The notes beneath the pieces were generated by a model, which was given only the letters and a program-made list of their open reading frames with translations, was not told where the DNA came from and did no database searches. Made by a program: the position numbers and the translations under genes. Below are positions 7,793-15,201 of a stretch of DNA of 64,000 nt, piece by piece. Position 1 is the stretch's first letter. Each line of letters opens with the position of its first letter. Where the stretch lies: the NCBI RefSeq assembly GCF_009495355.1, contig NZ_VZAD01000018.1:1-64000 (forward strand), written 5' to 3'. This DNA is from Segatella copri. GTDB lineage: Bacteria > Bacteroidota > Bacteroidia > Bacteroidales > Bacteroidaceae.

Positions 7793-8239
7793 ATGGTAAG
7801 CAGAAAAATCAACACTGACGCAATAGATGAAAATCTGCTCATTGCCTCTATTGGCAAGAGCAAGATTGGCACGACAACGGCATCCATTCTTGACGGAGCT
7901 TCCCAATCCCAAGTGAAAGATACCGAAGAGAAAGAAGAGGTTGGCTGGAAGTCCCAATGCTCGCAGACCGATAAGTCGCCAATTTCACGCAAGCCTCCCA
8001 AGGCTTCTTCGGAAAGTTACGATTCGGCATTCTTCAAACGAAACGAGATAAAGACTCGTCAATGCGTTTATATCAGCCGTGAGATACACAGGAGAATTTC
8101 AAGAATAGTCAGTGTGCTCGCAAAGCATGAGTTGACAGTCGGTGGTTACATCGACCTTATTCTTGAGAGACATCTTGAAGAGAACCAGGAAGAAATCAAC
8201 GGCTTGCTGAGAAAAGAGATTGACGATTGGAATGTGTAA
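7793..8239 (+). CDS. TraB-like DUF3408 protein
   Basis: 148 aa. A variable, hydrophilic N-terminal half is followed by a conserved C-terminal block with RQCVYISREIHRRISRI, GGYIDLILERHLEE and NGLLRKEIDD, the DUF3408 pattern of CTnDOT TraB-like proteins. The block resembles ribbon-helix-helix DNA-binding folds (YIS..IHRRI..TVGGYID). It starts 4 bp after traA and is likely translationally coupled. A second DUF3408 protein sits at 9175-9672. Confidence 0.8.
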   Translation: MVSRKINTDAIDENLLIASIGKSKIGTTTASILDGASQSQVKDTEEKEEVGWKSQCSQTDKSPISRKPPKASSESYDSAFFKRNEIKTRQCVYISREIHRRISRIVSVLAKHELTVGGYIDLILERHLEENQEEINGLLRKEIDDWNV

Positions 8240-8254
8240 CAAAAAGGAACAAGC

Positions 8255-8905
8255 ATGACAATGGAAACTATATTCTTGATAGTCTTGGCTGCATTCAATG
8301 TTTGGACTATCTATTTTTACAACAAGTTGCTTCTTGAAGTTGCGAACGACAAGGAAAAGGAGAAAAAACCGCTTATCGACCCGATGGCACTTGTAGGCAA
8401 AAGTCTTTTCAAAGTGTCCCAACTGCGGAAGAAAGAAGAAACGGAACAAAAACAAACAGAATCCATATCCGTATCGGATAATGACGTGACATTTGACGAT
8501 TCTCCAAAGAGTACGGCACGGATTTCTGACGAACAGCTTGATGACGTGTTTACGAATGTTCGCATAGAAGATATTGGTGTGAAATATTCTGACAATAAGA
8601 AAGATTCCGATGTGCCACAAGCCAAAGGGTCAAGTTTTGAGGAAATTGACGCAGCTGTGAATACCATCAAGGCACCGAAAGCAACGGACAAGGAGAAAAG
8701 ACATGCAGGCAAGGTTTTCCATGAGATGGATGGCAACCAATTCTATGAGAAATTCATGGAGAACAGCGAGGAGTGCAAGAAGAACATCCATGATTACGTC
8801 ACCTTCTACTTGCAAACTCACAAGATTGTAGAGATTTCCAAGCCAAAGAAAGAGTTTAAGGTGTCAGACAGTATAGAGGACTTCAATATCCTCGACTTTG
8901 TATAA
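8255..8905 (+). CDS. TraD-like conjugation accessory protein with N-terminal membrane anchor
   Basis: 216 aa. Residues 4-24 (ETIFLIVLAAFNVWTIYFYN) form a single membrane segment; the rest is charged and low in structure. Near the C-terminus is HAGKVFHEMDGNQFYEKF, a motif repeated in the next small protein. By position (after traA-traB) and anchor-plus-charged-tail design it resembles the TraD-type genes of CTnDOT-like elements. The exact family is uncertain. Confidence 0.6.
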   Translation: MTMETIFLIVLAAFNVWTIYFYNKLLLEVANDKEKEKKPLIDPMALVGKSLFKVSQLRKKEETEQKQTESISVSDNDVTFDDSPKSTARISDEQLDDVFTNVRIEDIGVKYSDNKKDSDVPQAKGSSFEEIDAAVNTIKAPKATDKEKRHAGKVFHEMDGNQFYEKFMENSEECKKNIHDYVTFYLQTHKIVEISKPKKEFKVSDSIEDFNILDFV

Positions 8906-8924
8906 CAATTTAATAAGGAGAATT

Positions 8925-9092
8925 ATGGAAAGAACAGAAGAGAACAATGCAACAAAGGATAGATTTGCGCATGTGGGCAAAATATTCTCGGAAATGGACA
9001 GCGAAAAGCTACAAGCTGAAATCGCAGAACGCTCAAAGATTATTAAACGCAAAATAGATGCGTTGATGGAATTGCATATGTCAGGTATCTGA
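8925..9092 (+). CDS. Small protein (55 aa) related to the C-terminus of its upstream neighbour
   Basis: ATG 8925 follows AAGGAG with suitable spacing (AATAAGGAGAATTATG), a better start than the upstream ATG at 8898, which overlaps the previous gene. The product contains HVGKIFSEMDSEKLQAEI, clearly related to HAGKVFHEMDGNQFYEKF in the preceding protein, so a partial duplication of that domain is likely. It is fully helical by composition. Function unknown. Confidence 0.55.
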   Translation: MERTEENNATKDRFAHVGKIFSEMDSEKLQAEIAERSKIIKRKIDALMELHMSGI

Positions 9093-9174
9093 CAAAAACT
9101 GTTGAGGTTGGATTTTCAATAGTCAACAAGTATTTCAATAGCAGAGAATTTGTATAACAATTAAAAAAATGATT

Positions 9175-9672
9175 ATGGCAGACAAAACAAAAAACTGTGG
9201 TAAAGGACAACTCACTTCGACAGATGCCAAGGAGTTGTATGAGGCTTTCATGAGAAATTATGAAGAGACAATGGAGGAAGTTGGTAAACAGATTGACGCT
9301 TGTCTTGAAGAGACATTTCAAGACCGTACATCGTCAACTATTTCCGACAAGGAGGAGTGTTTTGATGAAGATGCAGCATATGAGAATTATGATGTGGGAG
9401 AATTTGAGCCAATCGACAGAATGGAGAAAGAGCGTGCTGAGCAGTATGTCGGTAAGTTCATGGCAAATGCAGGTTTTACCGCAAGATATGGCAGACATGT
9501 TGGCATCAGCGAGGACATTCATGAGCGTGTGACTAAATTTGTCAGTATCGTAGGCAAGGGAAAGATTTCCATTGCAAGTTATGTGGATAACATCATCAAC
9601 GAACACTTCAATGCCTATGCAGCCGAAATCAAGGCTGCATTCGATGAATGTCTCAAATCGTATCGCCTCTGA
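9175..9672 (+). CDS. Second DUF3408-like protein
   Basis: 165 aa from ATG 9175 (ATG 9169, two codons upstream, is equally possible). The acidic N-terminal half (DEDAAYENYDVGEFEP) leads to a C-terminal block RYGRHVGISEDIHERVTKFVS and KISIASYVDNIINEHFN, matching the DUF3408 block of the protein at 7793-8239. It is probably a DNA-binding accessory factor of the conjugative element. It is the last intact gene before the tra block breaks off. Confidence 0.7.
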   Translation: MADKTKNCGKGQLTSTDAKELYEAFMRNYEETMEEVGKQIDACLEETFQDRTSSTISDKEECFDEDAAYENYDVGEFEPIDRMEKERAEQYVGKFMANAGFTARYGRHVGISEDIHERVTKFVSIVGKGKISIASYVDNIINEHFNAYAAEIKAAFDECLKSYRL

Positions 9673-9683
9673 CAATAAATTAA

Positions 9684-9833
9684 GAGTACGCTAATGAAAA
9701 AGAAAGACTACGGCTAAAATCTCAGCTTGCCACTGAATCCATAGGACGGCATCATGCCGCATTAGTAAGCAAAAGTGTCAATCGCCAGATGGGACTATCT
9801 CCCAAGGAACAGAAAAAAACGATTTATGAATAA
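9684..9833 (+). pseudogene. Remnant of a tra-region gene (49 sense codons, no start)
   Basis: A frame open after TAA at 9681-9683 reads KERLRLKSQLATESIGRH and continues to SPKEQKKTIYE with a stop at 9831, directly before a terminator. It has protein-like composition but no proper start codon. I take it as the 3' end of a gene fused here by the deletion that removed the conjugation core. Source gene not recognised. Confidence 0.35.
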
Positions 9834-9864
9834 AGGACAGTCCTTTTGATTTGGGCTGTCCTTT
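9832..9864 (+). terminator. Terminator ending the tra remnant
   Basis: AAAGGACAG and CTGTCCTTT form a perfect 9-bp stem followed by GTTATT. It ends rightward transcription of the tra block. Between here and 9990, the end of the pcfJ gene, nothing else is seen. Confidence 0.6.
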
Positions 9865-9990
9865 GTTATTCTGCAAGCATCGCAGATAAGGAAAAAACGG
9901 TTCTTTGCCACTTTCTTTCCGCTCCTCGGCTCATGAAGAAAGTGGCGGAACGAATTTTCATCGCTCCGCCTAAATTATAATAATGTGGTG

Positions 9991-11268
9991 TTATGTTGTT
10001 GCAACCATACGCTGCTCTATAAGTCTTGCATTGCTGTTCACTAAGTTGATGATGTCGGCATGGTGCTCGGTGTCCTTGTTCTGTAGTCCGTGGCATTGTA
10101 CGACTTTCATCTGTTCGAGAGAAAACTCCACGGTCTCAACCCTTTGTTCGGCTATTCTTGCAGAGAAGATGATGCAGTCGGGATTGAGTGAATAGTTTGT
10201 ACCGCTGCCTACGCAATGATGCATCGCCTTGCCCTCAAGAACGTGCTCCCTGACGCTTTCAAGCATTCTCACCACGATATTGCCGTCCGTGAATATCAAA
10301 CCGAAGAAACGGCTCTTCATTTCCTTGAACTTGTCCTCGTTCTTCAATGCCTTGCGTATCTCCTCCTCGGTGCGCTCCTTTTCTTTCTTTGCTCTGATTT
10401 TCTCGGATATTCTGTCGTGCTCGGCTTCAAGGTCGTCGGGACAAATGTAATGTGGACTTCTGATGTCCTTGCCCATTTCTACCAACATACAGATGTAGTC
10501 CGCCCATTTGCCGATGTCTGTAATAAGGTAATGGTTGCGGTTGGCTATCTTGTAGGCATTCCAACAAGTTTCCAAGTGCCGTGGGTGGTCTATGAAGTGG
10601 CGGACGTGTCCGTAACGATATTGCTTCATCATTGTTTCGATGCGGTGGTCTGTCAGCATCGCCTTGAACAATGTAAGCGGTTCGATGCCGTGAAACGCTC
10701 CGTCAAAGCCGTTGCGCCATATCTGAGGAATAACTTTCATATCGGGGCAGACCGGAAATGAAGCAATATGCTGATAGGTGGTGTTGTCCCTGCGCAGTTC
10801 AATGTCGGAGTCGTAGCAGAACGTGTCCATATAGATACCCATTGTGCGCTTGCGTGCCATAACCTCCACCTTGCCTTTCTCGTTCATCCAATAGCGTGCC
10901 ACCTCCCAACAATAGATGTCTGCCTTTTGTCCCTTGCGGTAATAGGCTTTCATCTGATATGCTCGCATAAGTTGCAGTCCCTTACGCTCGGTGAGTACGC
11001 TGAAATAGGTAGAAGACATTGCCTTCTGTCGCTTGGTGCGCTGCACTTCCAACTTTGCCTTACACTTCGGGCAGACACATCTGTCCGCATCCTCGTCCGT
11101 AGTCCAAGTGTGTCCGCAGTCCATGCAGGTGGTCAGTCCGTGCTTCAACTGAAAGGCATAGTGGTCAAGACACTCACGGAATGCCCATTGCATTTGCGCT
11201 CCCTTGATAGGTCGTAACCCCTTGTTTGAGGTTACGACTTGCTTCTGATATTTCGTTCTTGGTTTCAT
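9991..11268 (-). CDS. PcfJ-like protein of mobile elements
   Basis: 425 aa. Zinc-ribbon cysteine pairs CMDCGHTW and CVCPKCKAK (about 48-70) are followed by a long alpha/beta region and the PcfJ signature GKAMHHCVGSGTNYSLNPDC (about 355-374). PcfJ proteins (PF14284) accompany conjugative plasmids and ICEs; their activity is unproven. The gene overlaps the pcfK-like gene by 4 bp (ATGA), so the two are coupled. It reads toward the tra remnant, as in CTnDOT-family elements. Confidence 0.85.
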   Translation of the reverse strand: MKPRTKYQKQVVTSNKGLRPIKGAQMQWAFRECLDHYAFQLKHGLTTCMDCGHTWTTDEDADRCVCPKCKAKLEVQRTKRQKAMSSTYFSVLTERKGLQLMRAYQMKAYYRKGQKADIYCWEVARYWMNEKGKVEVMARKRTMGIYMDTFCYDSDIELRRDNTTYQHIASFPVCPDMKVIPQIWRNGFDGAFHGIEPLTLFKAMLTDHRIETMMKQYRYGHVRHFIDHPRHLETCWNAYKIANRNHYLITDIGKWADYICMLVEMGKDIRSPHYICPDDLEAEHDRISEKIRAKKEKERTEEEIRKALKNEDKFKEMKSRFFGLIFTDGNIVVRMLESVREHVLEGKAMHHCVGSGTNYSLNPDCIIFSARIAEQRVETVEFSLEQMKVVQCHGLQNKDTEHHADIINLVNSNARLIEQRMVATT

Positions 11269-11690
11269 AACGTGTCGAATAATGATGGTTGGTGTACTTC
11301 TGTTTCCGTTCTCTGTGAGGTGCGCTTGGCGGTATCTCTGTTACGCATCTTGTTCATCTGCTCTTGCTGATATTGGCGGATGGCTTCCTGTCTTGCTTGT
11401 GCCTTCTCCTCCTCTGTGAGTTCAATGTGATGGTTAACAGACACTTGGCAGTTCAATGGTTTTCCTACCTCGATGTCCTTCTCCTCGTAGTAGTGGATGG
11501 CTTGCCCATATATCTCGTCATCGCAAAAGCCGTTGCAACCGCTCTTCTGTACCCAATTAAGGATATAGGTGACGCAATCGTCTATGTTCTTGTCGGGGTT
11601 GTCATACTTGGCTGCAAAGAGTTCGTCCTCCATTGCTCGCTCCTCCAAATAGGCTTGTATGGTTCTCTTGAAATATTCTGTAGTGTTCAT
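11265..11690 (-). CDS. PcfK-like protein
   Basis: 141 aa. It starts MNTTEYFKRTIQAYLEERA, has a central DDCVTYILNWVQKSGCNGFCDDEIYG and a glutamine/arginine-rich coiled tail. These are features of the PcfK-like family (PF14058), the constant partner of PcfJ. The stop overlaps the pcfJ start by 4 bp. The role in mobile elements is unknown. Confidence 0.85.
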   Translation of the reverse strand: MNTTEYFKRTIQAYLEERAMEDELFAAKYDNPDKNIDDCVTYILNWVQKSGCNGFCDDEIYGQAIHYYEEKDIEVGKPLNCQVSVNHHIELTEEEKAQARQEAIRQYQQEQMNKMRNRDTAKRTSQRTETEVHQPSLFDTL

Positions 11691-11713
11691 ATCTGATGTT
11701 GTTAAAGGGGTTG

Positions 11714-11953
11714 TTACTCATGATAGATGATGTCGCAGTCCTCAACTTCTGTAGGCAGTCCGAAAAACGGATAACGGCTGAAGTAAGGTTCTGTGCACAT
11801 GTCCTCGTTGTATCTTGGACTTACTATCTCAATATTGTTCTTGCGCATGGCTTCGTCCACCATACGGATTTCCTCGTCAGTCAGTCCGCTTGCATCGCCA
11901 TTGATGATGTAGCAGAGTGCCCATGTAGGTATCGCTTCAATGCTTCTGTTCAT
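11714..11953 (-). CDS. Small hypothetical protein (79 aa) of the ICE remnant
   Basis: Contains GLTDEEIRMVDEAMRKNNIEI and ends DCDIIYHE; acidic and cytoplasmic. Proteins of this look are common beside pcfK in Bacteroidetes ICEs. The same-strand gene order and short gaps (23 bp to pcfK, 12 bp to the membrane protein) suggest one operon. No function assigned. Confidence 0.65.
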   Translation of the reverse strand: MNRSIEAIPTWALCYIINGDASGLTDEEIRMVDEAMRKNNIEIVSPRYNEDMCTEPYFSRYPFFGLPTEVEDCDIIYHE

Positions 11954-11965
11954 ATCGCTTGTACT

Positions 11966-12181
11966 TTAAAGTGTTAATAACCAAATGAATGTTCCAATCA
12001 GTACCACCATAGAAAGAATGGAAATGATGATGCCGAAGATGAACTTCACAATTCCCAATATGACTTCACCGACCATGCAGAGAGCCATATATCCCAACCA
12101 AGCCACCAAAGTGATGAGGGTTGAGCCGACTGCGGAGAGTAATCTCCACCAAGTCTGTGTTATGTTGATGTTTGTTGGCAT
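11966..12181 (-). CDS. Small membrane protein (71 aa)
   Basis: Two hydrophobic segments (about 14-40 and 42-70) cover nearly the whole protein, with a short polar N-terminus (PTNINITQTWW). It is the first gene of the leftward pcfK-pcfJ operon. Function unknown; perhaps entry exclusion or an anchor, but nothing in the sequence decides. Confidence 0.6.
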   Translation of the reverse strand: MPTNINITQTWWRLLSAVGSTLITLVAWLGYMALCMVGEVILGIVKFIFGIIISILSMVVLIGTFIWLLTL

Positions 12182-12604
12182 ATAGCCTTGAATTAAATTT
12201 ATTTGCGGTTCCAGGAACTGAAGGGAAGTTCTCGTTTCTTCACCTTTTTGTCGCTCCCTTTTCCGACATTTTTTTTGCGTCTTCCTGTCGCATCGGTCGT
12301 TTCGTTTCAGGTGCCTTTCAAGGGCGGCGAGGCTGGAAATACAAGGTTTTTCGGAAAAATACTACCCAACGGTGTGGAGATTTTTTCGAAAACCGAAGGC
12401 TCGACCTTTTATTTCCAAAGCCCGCTGCCATACCTTTGCACCTGCACGATAACGGTTGATGCCAAAAGGAAAGACCATGTGGAGGAAAGAAAATCAGAGC
12501 GGCAAATGAAAATAGAAACTTCACGGAAGTTTTTGGACTGCACGATTATCGCATACTCATTTCTGAGAAATGGATACAACTTCGTCTTACAAACGTCTTG
12601 AAAA
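12182..12604. other. Gene-poor ICE segment
   Basis: Overlapping frames exist on both strands (for example 12203-12601 forward) but give low-complexity Phe/Ser/Arg-rich products unlike real proteins. From memory, similar non-coding sequence occurs in CTnDOT-family elements. I see an inverted-looking TTCGGAAAAATACTACCC block but no firm signal. Confidence 0.4.
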
Positions 12605-12733
12605 ATGGAAATCGCATACAAAAATGGCACATCCATCAGAGAAATTCCGACGAAAGAAGAGAATGGCTTGTCCATGCTTCTTGCATCGGGTTTTCTCCAA
12701 GGCTGTGCAGTCAAGCATGAAAGTGGTCGTTGA
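12605..12733 (+). CDS. Possible small ORF (42 aa)
   Basis: Starts MEIAYKNGTSIREIPTKEEN, ends CAVKHESGR. The composition is protein-like, unlike the overlapping longer frames. It overlaps the next small ORF by 17 bp in another frame, suggesting coupling. There is no recognised family and no clear ribosome site, so confidence is low. Confidence 0.35.
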   Translation: MEIAYKNGTSIREIPTKEENGLSMLLASGFLQGCAVKHESGR

Positions 12734-12815
12734 GGTTTACATCAATGACTTCTTTCTTGCGGTGGAGTATGCAAACAAAATGGTACGGCAAATCAAGGAA
12801 TGGTGTTTCTTTTGA
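12717..12815 (+). CDS. Possible small ORF (32 aa) ending inside a hairpin
   Basis: Reads MKVVVEVYINDFFLAVEYAN then KMVRQIKEWCFF. Its stop codon lies inside the 5' arm of the large hairpin 12783-12864. It may be the 3' end of a longer decayed gene (same frame open from 12570). Not recognised. Confidence 0.35.
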   Translation: MKVVVEVYINDFFLAVEYANKMVRQIKEWCFF

Positions 12816-12864
12816 TCGGTTAGCCTGCAACCGACAAAAAGAAACACTTTTCCTCATGCCGTAC
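12783..12864. repeat. 82-nt nested inverted repeat (hairpin 1)
   Basis: Outer arms GTACGGCA/TGCCGTAC enclose AGGAA/TTCCT, then GTGTTTCTTTT/AAAAGAAACAC (11 bp perfect) and CGGTT/AACCG. Almost the whole 82 nt can pair as one imperfect hairpin. It would fold in RNA from either strand or extrude as a cruciform. Role unknown. Confidence 0.7.
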
Positions 12865-12870
12865 TACTGA

Positions 12871-12904
12871 GACATGAAAGGGTGGCGTGCCACTGTTTCA
12901 TGTC
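12871..12904. repeat. 34-nt hairpin 2
   Basis: GACATGAAA/TTTCATGTC (9 bp) enclose GTGGC-GT-GCCAC (5 bp). It sits six bases after hairpin 1. Confidence 0.65.
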
Positions 12905-12966
12905 GTTTGGATTGTGCGATAAAAAATGGAACTGCGAGTTGTGGCTATAAAAATCAGCCGTTGTCA

Positions 12967-13048
12967 GCACGGCAAACAAAGAAAAGTCCTTGGCAGTATA
13001 GTCTTGAAGTATTTCAAGGCATACCGCCAAGGATTTTTTTTGCCGTGC
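12967..13048. repeat. 82-nt nested inverted repeat (hairpin 3) with terminator-like core
   Basis: Outer arms GCACGGCAAA/TTTGCCGTGC (10 bp) enclose TCCTTGGC/GCCAAGGA (8 bp), GTAT/ATAC and CTTGAA/TTCAAG. The inner 8-bp stem is followed by eight T, so on the plus strand the core would work as an intrinsic terminator. The length equals that of hairpin 1 and the outer arm shares ACGGCAAA with hairpin 1's 5' arm. Confidence 0.7.
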
Positions 13049-13053
13049 CATAG

Positions 13054-13236
13054 TCGGAGGAAGTTAGTCTGAGGTACGAGGACTGTCTTTCTTCGACGAC
13101 GGCTGACTTTTATACAAAACACACGAAAGGATGGGTATATGCAAACGAAATAGACCATTCAAAACAGGAACCCTTACCACATATGTTTGAATGGATTGAA
13201 ATGGCAATAGCAAAGAATAGAGAAGAATATGGTTAA
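13054..13236 (+). pseudogene. Gene fragment of unknown origin (60 sense codons)
   Basis: An open frame after TAG 13051 encodes protein-like sequence (GWVYANEIDHSKQEPLPHMF, then EWIEMAIAKNREEYG) with a stop at 13234. There is no start codon before the first internal ATG. It begins exactly after hairpin 3, which suggests a truncated gene end. Family not recognised. Confidence 0.3.
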
Positions 13237-13311
13237 TAAAAACAGATTTATCCAAGCAAAAAATCGAGGATAAAAAATCTTAAAACATTCTTTATCCCCG
13301 ATTAAATATCG

Positions 13312-13319
13312 TACCTTTG
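13312..13319 (+). promoter_or_regulatory. Promoter -7 box TACCTTTG
   Basis: TACCTTTG matches TAnnTTTG. It lies about 100 bp before the remaining coding part of the AAA/DUF4143 remnant. No good TTTG is seen 19-23 bp upstream. It may be the original promoter of a gene whose 5' half was deleted. Confidence 0.45.
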
Positions 13320-13414
13320 CAACCGAAAGAGTTCTTTGGATGGTTATGCAAATCACAGCAGGATGCTACATTCTGTTTATTTCTAATTCGTAACCTCTTC
13401 TTTTTATGAGATAA

Positions 13415-14275
13415 AAACTTATCTCATTCTCAATCACTTATAAAAAATACGTACTTTCTTTCAAGGAATATATGTCTGTTTATGATGGTTCAGTGGAAAA
13501 AGGATGGGCGGAATATAGAATGTATGGAGGTTTACCGCAACTTTTATCACAAGTTGGTGATGACAAGAAAACGGATTTCTTACTTCATCTTTATCGCACA
13601 GTTTATCTACGCGATATTTATGAGCGCAACGGTATTGACTTGAAACAGGAATTTGAAGAACTTTCCAAAACTATTGCATCAAGTATTGGTGCACCAGTCA
13701 GTGCCAGAAAAATTGCTGATACATTCAAATCTGTAGCCAAGGTACAAAACATTGCTGATAAGACAGTTGCTTTGTACATGGGATATATGCAGGATGCTTT
13801 TCTTATAGAGAAGTCCGAACGTTATGATATTAAAGGGCGCAAATATATTGGATCATTGTCTAAGTATTATTATCAAGATGTCGGCTTACGCAACGCTATT
13901 CTGTCATTCCGGCAAAATGAGGTGACTCATATTATGGAAAACGTCATTTATAATGAAATGCGTATGCGTGGATGGCTTGTTGATGTCGGAAATATTTTCA
14001 ACAGGGTAAGAAATACAGAAGGGCAGCAACAACGCATCACTCTTGAAGTTGATTTTGTCTGCAATAAGGGCAGTAAACGAATCTACATCCAATCTGCATA
14101 CAAGATGCCGGATGCAGAAAAGATGGAGCAAGAAAAACGTTCACTCAAATTGGTCGATGATTCTTTCCATAAACTGATTGTTGTTGGTGAACACACTAAA
14201 CCTTGGAGTGATGAAAACGGCATACAAATCGTCAGTATCTACGACTTCTTGCTTGATCTTTCATTTACTGAATAG
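13415..14275 (+). pseudogene. AAA/DUF4143 ATPase family protein lacking its ATPase half
   Basis: From ATG 13472 the product is 267 aa, but homology-like codons (YVLSFKEYMSVYDGS) continue upstream to about 13440 in the same open frame without an ATG. The sequence EKGWAEYRMYGGLPQLLSQ followed by LYRTVYLRDIYERNGI is the middle of DUF4143-type ATPases (normally about 380-450 aa). The remaining part is the C-terminal DUF4143 region with its nuclease-like fold (ITLEVDFVC). The N-terminal Walker A and B domain is missing, so the gene is a remnant, or at best an expressed C-terminal domain. A perfect hairpin GAGATAA/TTATCTC at 13408-13425 lies at the break. Confidence 0.75.
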
Positions 14276-14342
14276 AGAGATTGGGGACGTGCTTGGCATC
14301 CCCAATACCTAAGAAATTATTTCGTGGATACCATAAATAAAA

Positions 14343-14376
14343 AGAGGGTGCGTCACAGACTTATGACGCACCCTCT
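14343..14376. terminator. Strong terminator of the DUF4595 gene
   Basis: AGAGGGTGCGTCA and TGACGCACCCTCT form a perfect 13-bp stem. On the minus strand it is followed by TTTTTATTT, fitting termination of the leftward gene at 14403. It may also stop rightward transcription from the AAA remnant. Confidence 0.8.
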
Positions 14377-14402
14377 GTAATTTCATATATTATGAGAATG
14401 TA

Positions 14403-15128
14403 TTATTTCCAAGTTAGCTTATATTTCCAAGTTTCCCATTCATTAGTTGATGGTACTCCATTTTTATAGAATTGAATGGTAAATTCTGTAACGTATCCAT
14501 CAGAGTCAAATGTATATGTAATCTTAGCTTCTTCATCATTTAAACCATCTGGAAGTTGATTGCTTTTTACTCCAAGAAGTTCTGGACAAGCGATGAGCCA
14601 CTCATTCCCATAGAATATGTCTGATACAAAAATTACAGGGTTGAATCCTTTACAAGTTTTACCGCTATAGCTATAGCTATATCCACATTCTGTTATTTTG
14701 TCTCCATCCCATTTGAGGGATATGGTATAATAATTTAAATAGTTTGCCATTTGTGCTCTGACTTCTTTTAGCTTATTGTTATCATTATATGTAAATTTTG
14801 TCTTGTAAACAGTTGAATTTCTAATAAGGTTATTCAATAGGTAGCAAGTTTCTGTTTTTCCCTCAGTGTCGGTAATCGTAACTATATCATTTGACCAATT
14901 GAATGTATAGGTATCATAGCCATCATTGTACAATTTTAATTTGCCATTGCTGTCATATGAGAATAGATAGACATTTTCTTTACCATCTCCACTGAAGGTG
15001 ATTTGAGCCAATTTCTTGGATTTGTTTCCGCTACTACCATTGCTGTCATCGTCGCTGCTACAAGCAACGAAACCGATAGACATTGCTAAGGCTAATAACC
15101 CCATTCCTAATAATCTGAACTGTTTCAT
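14403..15128 (-). CDS. DUF4595-like lipoprotein
   Basis: 241 aa from ATG 15128. The longer frame to 15206 adds 26 residues without a signal, whereas MKQFRLLGMGLLALAMSIGF followed by VACSSDDD is a lipoprotein signal with Cys about 23. The mature part is beta-rich with repeated FxYD/N-GK-type strands (LFSYDSNGKLKLY, KFTYNDNNKLKEV, TYTFDSDGYVTEF), the pattern of DUF4595 porin-like-fold proteins of Bacteroidales. Likely outer-membrane anchored; substrate unknown. It is flanked by inverted repeats and ends at a strong terminator. Confidence 0.75.
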   Translation of the reverse strand: MKQFRLLGMGLLALAMSIGFVACSSDDDSNGSSGNKSKKLAQITFSGDGKENVYLFSYDSNGKLKLYNDGYDTYTFNWSNDIVTITDTEGKTETCYLLNNLIRNSTVYKTKFTYNDNNKLKEVRAQMANYLNYYTISLKWDGDKITECGYSYSYSGKTCKGFNPVIFVSDIFYGNEWLIACPELLGVKSNQLPDGLNDEEAKITYTFDSDGYVTEFTIQFYKNGVPSTNEWETWKYKLTWK

Positions 15129-15201
15129 GATTTGTAAAATTAAGATAATTAATAAATATGCCAACGTCCCCAATAGGCGTTTGTTGCTAGGTAAATTGTT
15201 T

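Larger units (their letters stand above)
14280..15174. repeat. Inverted repeat pair flanking the DUF4595 gene
   Basis: ATTGGGGACGTGCTTGGCA at 14280-14298 is mirrored by the complement of TGCCAACGTCCCCAAT at 15159-15174 (ATTGGGGACGT-TGGCA with a three-base indel). The left copy also forms its own TTGGGG/CCCCAA hairpin (14281-14305). The pair bounds one gene, like the ends of a small mobile unit. Confidence 0.5.

Noticed and set aside
9832-9990. Insertion sequence ends near the tra deletion
   Set aside because: Only a terminator stem is seen; no terminal inverted repeats, transposase fragments or target duplications.
12203-12601. 132-codon frame and overlapping minus-strand frames in the ICE segment
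   Set aside because: Low-complexity Phe/Ser/Arg-rich products on both strands; probably conserved non-coding DNA of CTnDOT-type elements.
12926-13072. 48-codon frame through hairpin 3 (MELRVVAIKISRCQ...)
   Set aside because: Runs through a perfect nested inverted repeat and terminator, so open frame is probably accidental.
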